Positions 25,601 to 36,488 of a stretch of 64,000 nt of DNA are shown here, piece by piece; position 1 is the first letter of the stretch; every line of letters starts with the position of its first letter. The notes below the pieces were generated by a model, which was given only the letters and a program-made list of their open reading frames with translations, did no database searches and was not told the DNA's origin. Source of the stretch: Pristionchus mayeri. Its lineage: Eukaryota > Nematoda > Chromadorea > Rhabditida > Neodiplogasteridae. Location of the stretch: assembly GCA_036245805.1 (NCBI GenBank), contig BTRK01000005.1, positions 49,158,553 to 49,222,552 on the forward strand, written 5' to 3'. Position numbers and translations under genes: made by a program.

Positions 25601-28139
25601 ATTTGCCGCTTTTTGCTCCATTCCCAAGAATCGACGTTCTAGCTCGATTCTCTGGTGAGAGGCGTGATATACCACACTGATGGCTCACCTGCTGCAGCAG
25701 CATCTGCATCTGTACCGAGTCGATCTTCTTCGCTTGGTACTGCTTGCGGATGAGGTTGATGATCCAGAGGGTGGGGATGAACCTTACAAATAGGGGGTGG
25801 GATAAGATACTAGTTACGTATTACTGAAGGGGTGGGGGTCTTTTCGGGTGAGGGAAACTACATGACTACGGTCTTTTTAACCTTTTAATGTTTGCATTTT
25901 TTCGGAACTAACTTTCCATTCCATATTCAGCATTGTGGACTTGAGAAATGAAAATCCGAACAATTCATTTGCTTTCGTCAATCGTAGAATAAGTATGTGG
26001 TCTTTGCATCAAATTTAAATAAAATCTGTTATGAAATAGGTTCGGGGTATTTGTCATTCGAATTCGTTAAAGCTCACCACTTGCCCTGCGGCGCATCCGT
26101 GCTCATGTAGAGGTCGTATTCCTCCTCGGTCATCAACTTCGCCTCGACGAGATGTCTTTCGGTAGGGAATCGTTTGAGGGTGCGAACGGAAATGCCCGAC
26201 CAGGCGATCGCGGACTGAAATCGTATTTACGGATGTAATTTTGATTTCTAATAAAAAGGAAATAGTTTTTATCCCTTTGTGTAAGGATCTTGAACCCTAG
26301 GTATTCAAATAAAAAAAGAGACCTGAAGGGAGGACCAGCGAGCGATTGCCTCGCGTACGGGCTGATTTTCCTGAAAGATTTCATCAGTGTCTCATCACTC
26401 TCATCAGTGTCATTGATTTGGTCAATTTTTCCATGTACACGAGTTTCAGTAATCGAAACATGTTGAACCAGTTACTATGTTCAGAATTTGCAGTCAATAC
26501 AATCATCGGGCACTATTTATCGTGTTGTTTTTTTTGAAAGTGTTTGTACCTTTCCTGGCAGACACGCGGCGACCATCATCATCATCTTGTCGGGCCATGA
26601 GATCCAGTTGAACTGCTCCCACCTGAACAGAAGTAAAGTGGATTGCTTAATCTTCGATTTGAAATTAAACAATTTTTTTTTTAATTTTGTTTGCGGGAGA
26701 TATGCGGGATCATTTCGCCCCGTATTTGTTGCCTTGGAAAGGATCTTTTTGGAATGATATTTGGAACAACATGAGACAACTAGGCCTGTGTACATGCCAC
26801 AGTTTTTTTCTTTTTATTATTTTGTAAAAAAAATACGTACCATCTCGCAACGATGAGGGAGACGAAGAAACCGAGCAGGAACGAGAGTGGAATGTACTGA
26901 GTACCGATCTCACACCTGCGAAACATTGCATATTATCATCACTAGTTCAACGATAACATTTGCATATTCACTATTCTAAACTGATTGATTCGAGTAACGC
27001 ATTTTTCATCGACAAACTTTTGTTTTTTTACTATTTTTAAAAAATAGTATTTGTCGATTTCCGTATTTTGAAAATTTAGGTTGCACCAATTAATCCAGCC
27101 GGTGAAGTATTCCTTCTGCTTCTCATCCAGCACGTAGTACTGCAAAGTAAAATTCAGTTTCCACGAATTCCAATTCACCAGTCGACAATCAGTCGACCGA
27201 TTGATCGAAATTTGCCAGACAGCGTCAAGAATGTGAAGCCGCCGTGCCTTCCGTTAGTAGTGTTTTTGATTTTCACTCATGTATTTCCCACGAAATTGTT
27301 TTGCTATTCGCATCAGCAGTTCTACTTGAATTACGTGATTCCAAATTAGCCATTACAAATCGGCGGCGCGATTTGTGCTATTAGCTGTGCTCGGCAGTCG
27401 CAGTTAACTTGATTTAGCGTAGTTCACCAAACGAGCGGTCTGCTCTCGTTCTCTTGATCAGCGCGAAGGCCATCTCTCTAGCCCACCCTCCCTCCCTCTC
27501 TTCCCCTCTTTCATCTCTTCCCCACACATAGTGGACACATTCTTGTGTGACGGAGCGGAAAATAACGCTGTGGTTTTTGGGCGTTAAGTAAAAAGTTCCA
27601 AAGCCGGAATCAACTAGAAACTGAGACTGACATCATAAGAAATTACTCAATTCTGCGTTCTCAACAATCAATATGACCAGAGTGCGACTACGCATGTAAA
27701 AAATAGTAGATTCTTGCGAGTCCAAGAATACACAGGCGCGATTGGACTCGTGCGGTAAGTTTCGATTGAAGATCTGAAGTGAGTAAGCGGTACCTACCTG
27801 AAAACTGAGAATGGCGTAGTAAGCGGCGTAGAACCAGATCAGATCCTTCAGCACGGCCTTCCACAGGGAACCGCGCCATCTGCAATTTATGATTTCTTTG
27901 AAAAGATGATTTTGGAATTTGGCTTGTCAAGGGATTACAAACAAATATAAAACGTTGTTTTACTTGGAAATATGTCCGTGTCAATGAATCTCAACTAGGA
28001 ACACAAACTGCCATTGCAATCCCCCCACAACACACATATCCATTCTTAAAAATTATAGCTTGAAAATTAAAATTATACAACAGTATAGTTTTCACCTGAA
28101 CATAAGCGATGAGAACTCCTCATCGTATGAAATAGTCAT
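22684..28139 (-). CDS. Bestrophin family anion channel, copy 2
   Basis: The exon structure is the same as copy 1 at an offset of 10772, changing to 10773 upstream of the extra T near 25900. All motifs and the 391-residue frame are preserved. About 940 bp of upstream sequence is duplicated with it, up to the mariner at 29084. If the duplication is real in the genome, the animal has two channel subunits with the same sequence. Confidence 0.9.
24596..25678. mobile_element. Foldback element, copy 2
   Basis: This is the element at 13824-14906 carried along in the bestrophin intron by the tandem duplication. Confidence 0.85.
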
Positions 28140-29083
28140 CGTTCAGAGCTGAATTTCTTTTTTTTAAGACCTTGAAATTCGACCAGACCAAATTTACCTA
28201 CACGAGCGAATAATAGTGGAATTTTATAAATACTTCTGTGATTGCTGTACTTTCCTAAGATAATGCGGTTGATAATTTCAGTTGCATTTAACCAATCGCT
28301 GCACGATAGGACCTCGTGTCCATCGTGAATGAGTAACAAAGAACTGGTGTGGGAAGTTGCACGACTAAACCACTTTTAACAGCAGATTGGGAAGGGAAGA
28401 GGAGAAAAAATGCCGTATTTGCAAATCTCACGTGAAGAGCGCAAAAACTTGAGATGCTTGGCAAATTGAACGAGAGTACTTAGAGGTAAACGGCTTGAGT
28501 GAGGCTAGCGAACGAATAAGAGAGCGGACTGGAATTTGCTGGAATTCTAAAGAACCGCCTATTTTGACTGCGAACGAATGAGTCATTCACTTAATTAGCT
28601 TAGATAAACTGTGGTAGAATATTGTGGTAACTTATAATGTTGCGCGACACCCATTCAAAAGAAAAGAAAAATGTGAATTGTCATGATTCCTACACATACG
28701 TTAATTTACTTGCGCAACTTCTCTCGCAATTAGTTCTTTTTTTTCCTAATGATGAAATGTGCACATAGGCGAATGAAATGGAACTTTCGAGCTGGGATTT
28801 CCCCAGTTAACTCTCCTCAATTACCCTTCTCTTTCACGATCTTTATTCATCATGGGGATTCCCATTCTCTTTGTAGGGAGTCAAGGTCGGTCTGAGTGGG
28901 AAAGGCAAAATAAGCTAGGGAAGTGTGATTTTACGATTTCGGTGTGTGACTAATGATGTGGGCGCTCACGACTTTTCCGCGGAGTACGCAAAAAAAAATC
29001 TTGAAATATTAACCCATATAACAGTCTAGTATTCCGATAATATGGATCGTTAAATCGTCGGTTATTTCATGGTAGGCGATCTA

Positions 29084-30333
29084 TTAGGTTGGCATGAAAG
29101 TCTTTGGCACTGGTTTTGTTTTTACACTGCTCGCCGCAAATGCCCTTTGGTGTTGCCTCGTTCCTAGTGAATAACAGTCAGTGATTGGCCTTTATAGTAA
29201 ACAACTTCCCATTCCTTTTCCTTAAATCAAGCTCTAGTAGAACAACGATGTATGTTACTGGTGCCACTTACGTCCGACATGTTCTGCTTTGCCTCTCTCT
29301 ATCCTACACCACGATGAAGGATTCGGAGACCCCACTGAAGAATGTTTATCACACACATGCCCCCTCTACAACGCCTGCAGAAATTGGATCCATCGCTCCG
29401 AAGAAGACGTCTTTTCCCTCTATGATGATGATCGATCTGGGAGACCGCGTTTGATACATTTTGAGACTTTGTAGAAAGCTGCTTAAACGAGCTCATTTCA
29501 AAATGCCCGTGAAATGACTATTGCACTTAGATTCCACCATTGCACTGTCAAAGAAGGATTGAGATATCTTGGAATGAGGAAATTAATCGGTCGATTAAAA
29601 TCCCATGATCTGATCCAAGCCAGTCATGACCTTCGAGTCGACGATTCCAATATTTTCCTCATTCTCCGAAGTGGGGATCGATGGCTGGAACGGCTCATTA
29701 CGGGGAATGAGAAGTGAGTCCTCTACGATAACAACCACATTCGAGCCGAGTGGGTTGGAGAAGGAGAGATTCCACAGGGTATCCCCAAACATGACCTGCA
29801 CCTCAAGAAAAATACGTTTTTCTATGTTGTGTGGAGTGGATGGCGTGATCTACTCGGAGCTACTACCTGAAGGCATGACAATCACCGGGGCCAAGTACGT
29901 CTCACAATTACAGAATTTGAAGATTGAAGTCGATCGTTCAATGCTGAAGGACAAGAAAGTGTATAATCAGCTAAATGACCCCCGACCCCAGTACTCCAAT
30001 CAAGTCAAGCAGGAACTGGCTGGATATGTTCGGATGGTTCTCCCTTACCCCCCGTATTCTCCTGACTTGGCCCCTTCCGATTAGTGGCTTTTTGCTGACC
30101 TGACCCATGCCGTTTGAGGTAGGGCCTTCAATTCACGTGGAAGTCTCGAGGTTGAACTCGAGCAATACTTTCATTCACAACCAGTCCGGTTCTAAAGGGA
30201 GGGGATCCATAAATTGCAGGTACATTGGGCTCGTATTGTCAATAAAGTGGGCAATTATAATTGAACTCATGATATTGTTTCCTCAAAGAAATAAAGTTTT
30301 GAAAAAGTGACAAAGACTTTCATGCCAACCTGA
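29084..30333 (+). mobile_element. Full-length mariner element with dead transposase (1,250 bp)
   Basis: TIRs TTAGGTTGGCATGAAAGTCT and, inverted, TCAGGTTGGCATGAAAGTCT are flanked by TA on both sides (29082-29083 and 30334-30335). Mariner transposase traces are clear: ITGNEK then a stop where the family has Trp, then VLYDNNHIRAEWVG, and later PYPPYSPDLAPSD followed by a stop. Several nonsense codons and frameshifts make it inactive. It existed before the 10.77-kb duplication, because the break cuts it at 29693. Confidence 0.9.
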
Positions 30334-30335
30334 TA

Positions 30336-30938
30336 CTGTATTTAAATGTCCATTTCTCCACATAAAATTATCCTCAATTATTATTCATATTATTAGGAAA
30401 TTAGCCTAAAGTTTTGCACGATTTTGGCTCTCAACTTTGAGTTCGTGCAGTTTATTTTGTTAACACAACCATCTGTTGTCCTAATGTCGATATATAAGGA
30501 CACTAAGCATACTTTGGCATACTTTAGCATACTTACTAAGCATACTTCAGGGCGGAGGCGGTGGAAATTGAGAAGTTTATTTAAAAATCATTATCTCCCA
30601 CAAATTTTAGATTATGATTTTATATATTATTTTGATAAATATATTTCTCAGTATTGATGTATCATGCGTGAATGCTGTCGTATCAGGATTCTTGTTGTAA
30701 GGCTCATTTCGATTCTCGGTCTCGCAACAACTATACACTCGGTTGATGCGGAAGCTCATTTTGCTTAATTTAATTTGTCTAATTTAATTTGAAGCTCATT
30801 TTCTCTTTTCCCTTTACTCAGATGATTGACGATTGTGATCAATGTTCCGTTGCCAATCTAAGTTGACGCATTTTGCGGTACAATATCATAATCATTAAGT
30901 GTGATTATCATGAATTCGTAGTCTGCATGGATCGGATG
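30336..30938. other. Gene-free, AT-rich stretch
   Basis: I see only short tandem repetition (CATACTTTGGCATACTTTAG around 30510-30545) and no supported gene. Confidence 0.4.
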
Positions 30939-31020
30939 TCAATATGCGAGGCTGCACTTGATTATGTTCAGAATTTCTCCCCACCAGATGAATCATATGG
31001 AGATCGAGTTTCCGCTGCAT
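30939..31020 (-). pseudogene. Orphan third exon of a macin-like gene
   Basis: This 82-bp block follows a TGCATTCAG acceptor and has the same length and sequence design as the third exons at 32001-32082 and 34073-34154: it starts with a Cys codon after one base and ends ILNIIKCSLAY and TGA. A premature TGA lies at the ninth codon after CSGNSISI. I find no exon 1 or 2 for it upstream. It is either the remnant of a deleted paralog or a decayed alternative last exon of the gene at 32.0-32.5 kb. The flank to 32000 holds no gene that I can support. Confidence 0.65.
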
Positions 31021-32000
31021 CTGAATGCAGATAGATCGGTAATGCGATAAATATTATATTAACCCCAGAGACCATGCAATGTGGAAAAATCAAAGTCGGA
31101 AATTCAGATTCTGAAAGATTCTGAATCTTACTAGAAAATTCCTGCCATATTAGCTAGGATCGTCGAGTACTGCTTGTGGGTATATTTTTTTGACTTTGCC
31201 AACCATATTGTCACTGAGTCAAAAATTCCTTCTTCTGATTCTTCTGAATCTTCTTCTGAATCTGATTACAAATCGAATTAACAGCCATAACCACAACCAG
31301 AGTGTTGCATAACAACCAGAGTGTTGCAAAATGGCGAATTTACAGGAAATCGTTTTTACTGCCGAAAAAAAGCCGATAGGGAAGCGGAAGTTTCATGTTG
31401 AAAACGCCAAATTGTAAGTTGTTCTGGAACACTAGGAAAGTCTCTCGCACAAAATGCGTAAGATCACGTGAGAGTGTGAGACAGAGAGAGAGCTAGAGAA
31501 GCGGGGCGTAGCTAATCCCATATCTTAATTTGATTTACATACTCGGATACGCCCGATATCCAAGTAGTAGATATATTTTCATGGATGTTGCGCTCACGTT
31601 ACGCACCACTACGAAGGAACTGTAAATTGGTGACTGTAAATGTGTAACCGTTCATGTAGTTGTCCGGGATTCTATAGAAGCGCCGAAAAAATATACTCCC
31701 TCCTCCGGACTGCTCCACCTAATGACGTCGTCGGACTCAGTAGTTAGTCGAGGTAAGTTGCGTTTACTCCCTAAATCCTGTGTTTTTGTTACCGTCAAAC
31801 TCCCATTGCACCAAACGATACGGAACCCATACTTCCATATTCCCTTTATTCAAATAATTTATGATATGGCGCACAAAGATTAGGTGAAAGTCTAACAACA
31901 AAAAAAATCACTACTAAAGTATTATGCATCTGTTCTTCCCCAAGGTCTGTCACGTCTATCCAAGGACTATTCTGAGTGCAAAATGTGGAGGAAGGGGCGA

Positions 32001-32511
32001 TCAATATGCAAGAGTGCATCTGATTCTGTTCAAAATAGCACCCCACCAAGTCCATAGGATGGAGATGCCGCTTCCGCTGCACCTGAACAGAGATTAATTG
32101 AATATGTGTCTAATTGTAGCGCCCTTATTTATGCTGAAGAAAGCACAAGGATATGAGAACGCATTTGAATTGCCGCAATTACGAATCTCGGACATTTTAA
32201 AAAGGTGTTAAAACGACATTATTCATCTATATTTATTGTTTGTTATTTTATATCATATTTATGTGTAATCGATTGAAATCTATCGAAATATTGCAAACCG
32301 TGAGCACTTACACGCAGGTGTATCCAGGGCATAGCGATGGAGGGAATTTCGTCTTCACGCACGCTCCCACTGTAAGTCCTTTGCAGTTGCGGCAGTATGT
32401 GGTGCAGCTTTGCCAGTAAATGCCTTTGCACTGGTTATTGAAGTAGCAGCCGAAGGAGTGAACCGCAATTATCATCGAGAAGAAGAGGAGGACGAGGAGA
32501 AGATGCTTCAT
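32001..32511 (-). CDS. Macin-like secreted cysteine-rich peptide (copy A)
   Basis: Exons 32312-32511 and 32001-32082 join in phase into 93 residues. Residues 1-19 are a signal peptide (MKHLLLVLLFFSMIIAVHS). The mature part has ten Cys at 22, 28, 36, 40, 43, 51, 61, 66, 68 and 89, including WQSCTTYCRNCKG and a GYTCVC pair. That order matches the macin-family peptide at 54.3-55.6 kb, so an extracellular antimicrobial role is inferred. The C-terminal exon is hydrophobic (ILWTWWGAILNRIRC), unlike known macins as I remember them. The stop TAA that would follow without splicing lies inside a GTAAGT donor, and the spliced reading is supported by the same phase in the two other divergent copies. Exon 1 is not split here, so an intron was lost or this gene was partly retrocopied. 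Confidence 0.75.
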
Positions 32512-32519
32512 TATGAGTT

Positions 32520-32570
32520 GGTTGAGTCAACTCTGCTGGCCTCCACTCTCGTTACTGGCTTTTATAGGGC
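32520..32570 (-). promoter_or_regulatory. Core promoter and leader of macin-like copy A
   Basis: On the minus strand GCCCTATAAAAG (32570-32559) is a TATA box 55 bp above the ATG, and GCAGAGTTGACTCAAC (32536-32521) lies about 10 bp before the ATG. The same two blocks at nearly the same distances precede the other three macin-like genes. Confidence 0.7.
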
Positions 32571-32653
32571 GTTGGTTAGAATCTGATTATATTCTGCAGC
32601 ACTGGCACACAATGGTATCTAGAGAGAAATAATACCACGCTCTGTCCATTCTA

Positions 32654-32746
32654 GAGCAATTGTCTGACTCTCTTCAGTTTGCACGCTCTCTCGCCGGTGA
32701 GAGAGACGAGAGAGCGTGCAAACTGAAGAGAGTCAGACGATTGCTC
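32654..32746. repeat. Hairpin element (family i), near-perfect
   Basis: GAGCAATTGTCTGACTCTCT pairs with AGAGAGTCAGACGATTGCTC and the pairing continues inward through GTTTGCACGCTCTCTC to a tiny loop. It sits about 85 bp upstream of the TATA box of copy A. Confidence 0.85.
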
Positions 32747-33936
32747 TCGCTGATCAACTGTTCGAAATAGTGTGTGAAATGAATAGACGGAGCACCGAAT
32801 TACGAAATGCTCCTCTGACGATGAGGGAATGCGAAACAGTGGGCACATTGAGAGAGGAAAGAGGATATAATATCTCGAGTATTGCTGCATTGTTGGAACA
32901 ATGTTGCATGGAAGCTCGTGACCCGCCACACAGCCGTAAACACGGATGTTGAATACTGCCGATTGTAAGCTCTTCCGGAACGCAGGAACGCTATCCCGTG
33001 AGAGAACGTGATATGATGAGAGAGTTAATGTTGGTGTTTTGTGCAGCTCTGTAACGCCTGCCCTGCCTCACAACCGTAAACAAGGAAGCGGCATTTGCAA
33101 TGGAGTTTCCTTGTTGAAAACTGAGGATTAACAGCTGATGTTGGGCATGCGAACACCGAACTCGGATGCATAGGTAGAACGATAGCATATGAGTGAGTGA
33201 GGGTGGCCCGAGGTAGCTGTTTCCACTGCTCAAGCGTGAGCTCGTGACCAAATAAACAGCAAACCAGGAAGTTGCAAGGTGTTACCCATGAATGACAACT
33301 TTTGGAATATGATATTAAAACAGCTTGCAGAATCGAGTGGAAGTCTGGTACCAAAATTAAAATACCGTGTGGAAAAATACCGTGTGTCTACGATTTGGAA
33401 CATTACCGAAAAAATTTCATGAACTTATGTCATATTCGAGCCGTTTCGCAATCTACGATAAGCTCGAATAACAAGCATGATAACTTTCTGAACGGACATT
33501 CGTATATAGACCCCCTTTCTCTTAAATCAAACCAATGAGCTCAGCTTTTGGCATGTATAATGTCGCATAACGAGTAGGGTTATCTTATTGGAAATTGCTT
33601 TATTGAAACATTGTGTGGTGTTCAGCTGCGCTAATCCGACAATCGATAGACTCTGAAATATCCCTGAGATGGATTTTTTTTGCAATAAGATAACTCTAAT
33701 CGCGATCGAATAAAATGGAATTCCTGTCTCACTTTGACTTGCTCTCTTGACGAGATTGATCCTGCTCGATGGAACATAACTATATTGCTTTAACTTTATT
33801 CAGAAATTCAGGTAACTAATGATTGTGAGATATTCTGGATATCGTAAAAATGTATCAAAACAATTGCGGAAAATATTATATTTCAGAGTGAAATAATCGC
33901 ATCTACCCAATATGTATACATCTATCCACTTGTGTG
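32747..33936. other. Intergenic region with degenerate duplications
   Basis: Several short blocks resemble each other and 31.3-31.4 kb (for example CGCCACACAGCCGTAAACA at 32925 and TGCCTCACAACCGTAAACA at 33063, and GCCGATTGTAAGCTCTTCCG at 32957 with CCAAATTGTAAGTTGTTCTG at 31408). This suggests old duplication of macin-like locus flanks. No gene is supported. Confidence 0.4.
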
Positions 33937-34042
33937 TAGAGTTCGAGAAACGATAACTCTTCATTTTACACACTCTCTCACCGCTCGGTCGGTCTAGAGA
34001 GTGTGGGAAATGAAGAGACGGTGATCCGAATTACGAACTCCA
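33937..34042. repeat. Hairpin element (family i, long-arm variant)
   Basis: The left arm TGTAGAGTTCGAGAAACGAT and core TTCATTTTACACACTCTCTC pair with AGAGTGTGGGAAATGAAGAG and the closing GAATTACGAACTC. It lies just below the third exon of copy B. Confidence 0.7.
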
Positions 34043-34072
34043 CTTGTGTGATCTCATCGTGAATCCTGGAAA

Positions 34073-34743
34073 TCAATAGGCGAGGCTGCACTTGATTCGG
34101 TTCAGAATAGCCCCCCACCAGGTGAATAGGATGGAAATGCCGGATCCGCTGCATCTGAACAGAAATAGATCGATGTTTCATATAAGCGATGATAAAACAG
34201 CTTTCAACCCGAAATTTCAAGTGTGAAATAAGCTTGGAAGCTCATCCAATCAGACTTGATGTGCCCATTCCATCCCTATTCGTATTTATGAATTAATATA
34301 AACCGAGAAAATAACGTTCGTACTGGCAAGTGTATCCAAGACACGGGAATGTCGCCTGGACGCATGTTCCCACTGTGCTTCCTTTGCAGTTTCTGCAGTA
34401 GCTAGTGCAGCTATGCCAGACAAGGCCGTTGCACGTCGGATTCATGTAGCAGCCTCCTGAAATGGGGGCAATAGGTCGGGTGAGAACTATGACGTCATGT
34501 CTCCTTTGACGTCATGCCACCATAAAACCAACATGGCATCATAATTCTCATCCGACCTGAGGAGCAATGATCTGACTCTTCAGTTTGCACGCTCTCTCGT
34601 CTGTCTGACCGGCGAGAGAGCGTGCAAACTGAAGAGAGTGAGATCATTGCTCGACCTGAGGAGGGTGGGGGAGGCGGTGCTGCTAATTCCACTTGCGACG
34701 GCATTAGAGTGATGATGAGGAGGATGAGGAGAGGAAATCTCAT
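34073..34743 (-). CDS. Macin-like secreted cysteine-rich peptide (copy B)
   Basis: Exons 34656-34743, 34324-34456 and 34073-34154 join in phase into 100 residues. The signal peptide is MRFPLLILLIITLMPSQVEL, followed by a proline run APPPPPSSG. Ten Cys follow at 32, 38, 46, 50, 53, 61, 68, 73, 75 and 96, with VWHSCTSYCRNCKG and GYTCQC. The last exon reads CSGSGISILFTWWGAILNRI and ends KCSLAY, close to copy A. Intron 1 contains one hairpin of each short family (34562-34652 and 34470-34559), which together make up most of it. The donor of exon 2 (CCAGTACGA) is weaker than in the other copies, but the joined codon gives Gln-Cys in register. A secreted antimicrobial role is inferred from the family. 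Confidence 0.75.
34470..34559. repeat. Hairpin element (family ii) in intron 1 of macin-like copy B
   Basis: AGGTCGGGTGAGAACTATGA pairs with TCATAATTCTCATCCGACCT. The inner part contains repeated TGACGTCATG palindromes. Confidence 0.8.
34562..34652. repeat. Hairpin element (family i) in intron 1 of macin-like copy B
   Basis: GAGCAATGATCTGACTCTTC pairs with the arm ending AGATCATTGCTC, with the GTTTGCACGCTCTCTCG core repeated in inverse. It is closely similar to the copies at 32654, 37611 and 50411. Confidence 0.85.
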
Positions 34744-34750
34744 TGTGGTA

Positions 34751-34800
34751 TTGAGTGAACAGTGATGACCGACCCTCGTATACAGTGAATTTATAGGGCT
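34751..34800 (-). promoter_or_regulatory. Core promoter and leader of macin-like copy B
   Basis: On the minus strand AGCCCTATAAATTC places a TATA box 52 bp above the ATG, and CACTGTTCACTCAATAC (34767-34751) is a diverged version of the shared leader. Confidence 0.6.
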
Positions 34801-36430
34801 AGCGTACATTTGATTAAAGGGATGAACTAGTTTCTGCCGCCGAGGGAATGTGATAGACTGTGCGGGTGACTGCGCACAACAAGGAAGCGAGATGCACAAA
34901 CATGAACTATAATATAATGTTGCAAAATATGTTTCTTGTTGTAGGATCTGACGGAAGGGATTCTGTAACACTGTTATCCTAAAGTGAGACAATGTGGTAA
35001 ACAGTGTATGGTGAGAGACTTTAGATGCGCAACTTTTTCCACAGCTATCACGGTTGTTTTGTGCTATGGAGCACTGGAACGATTAAAGTATATGCTAGAC
35101 TGTGCACGATAAGATAATAGAGAAGCCCGGGGGGAGAGAAAGAAAGATCCAAGGAGAGGCTTGTTTTGTGTTTCCTAATGCTATCTTCTAGATTATTTTC
35201 ATCAAATCATTACGTTTGACCTTAATAAATGAGTCTAAAACATATCATTTTATCCCGGTTCGTGTTACTCGTCAATTGTAAACGTTCAGTAAATGTAATT
35301 TCTCACAGTTAATAAAAATTTAGACGCCTACGTCGTCTCACTTGTATCGATATATGCACGGAACAATAATTAAATACTGGAAAACAATAACGGACGGTAT
35401 GACTTCGCATTTGCTTTCAAAGCCCTGAAAAACTGTGGGATTGTACGAATTGTACGCGTTTTTAAAGATTCTACGTCCTAACTCTCTGAAGAATAGACAC
35501 GCTCTCGATGCTCCTGTCGTTCGTTTCTTTTCTTATTCAATCGATTCAATCGATTATTATCTTATTCTCTTTATTCATTTTCTCCAGCGCCACAAAACCT
35601 GCGGGGATGTCGTATTCAAAGCTGCATGTGATATTATGAAAGGTACGTTGATATCATCACCCGATAGCTTAGCTCAGTGGTAGAACAGCAATGAGCGGTA
35701 GAACAATAAGATACGAAACTTAATGACTTTTACTCAGGCTCGCTGGGCGTCGGAATCAGATGAAGATATGTGGAGACCTCCGGCAACTATTGAGATGAAT
35801 GTTTTTACTTCAACGAGGTGTATGCAGACGTTGTTGATTTCATGCTTATTCCAAATGTAGTGTATGTATTCTATTCATTTCAACCACGTGTCTCAAAACA
35901 TATCACATATTTTTTTCGAAAATTTTACATTCTATGATAAATATTTTTCGAGAATGGAAGCTTGTGAAATTCGCCGAATGCAACGTATTTGCAAATATTG
36001 CGCGAAGGCAGAAAGCAAGAATGACCACAAATGGTCTAAAACCAGGAAATTTTCAACGTGTACACGACTTTACAAAATTCCTCTTCCTTGTTCCCTGTTT
36101 ACCAGCTTCCTTGAAACTCTGGAAACGTAGGATCAGCCACACCTCGCTTCTCTAACTCTCTCACTATCACACACTCTCTAGCATTCTCTGCTCGTCAAAG
36201 TGTTCCAATCTCCGATAACAGCTTACAGTAATCCATAATCCGGAGATTTCAACATGGTCGCTGCTTTGCAGGTTCGACTTCCGTGTTGCCTGTTGTTGAG
36301 GTCATGCGCTTTCGTGCAACTATGGCAATGTTGCAACAACTCTGTACGATCTCGCATCTCTCATTGTGCACACTCCCTCGCATTTTCTGGCCGCTCCAGT
36401 GTTCACAACATCTTTTAATCAAATGCACAA
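34801..36430. other. Intergenic region between the divergent macin-like copies B and C
   Basis: B and C are transcribed away from each other, so this stretch holds both upstream regions. A 20-base tRNA-like block (TAGCTTAGCTCAGTGGTAGA, from 35664) looks like an A box, but I find no B box and no cloverleaf, so it is at most a relic. No protein gene is supported. Confidence 0.4.
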
Positions 36431-36431
36431 T

Positions 36432-36480
36432 GTCCCTATAAGACTCCACGAAGCGGCAGGTAGTCAACAGTGTTGACTCG
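36432..36480 (+). promoter_or_regulatory. Core promoter and leader of macin-like copy C
   Basis: GTCCCTATAAGACTCC starts at 36432, with the TATA 52 bp before the ATG, and CAACAGTGTTGACTCG ends at 36480. Both blocks match those of copies A and D. Confidence 0.7.
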
Positions 36481-36488
36481 ATAACACA

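Larger units (their letters stand above)
18921..29693. repeat. Tandem duplication, right unit (10,773 bp)
   Basis: The unit repeats 8149-18920 base for base apart from the few differences noted there. It contains the sre 3' fragment, a second srh-type receptor, a second bestrophin with its foldback, and the start of the full mariner. Confidence 0.9.

Noticed and set aside
32308..32511. Reading macin-like copy A as a single-exon 67-residue protein
   Set aside because: The stop lies inside a GTAAGT donor, and a matching-phase third exon restores two further family cysteines in A, B and C.
35663..35700. tRNA gene
   Set aside because: Only an A-box-like block is present; no T arm, anticodon stem or acceptor pairing was found.
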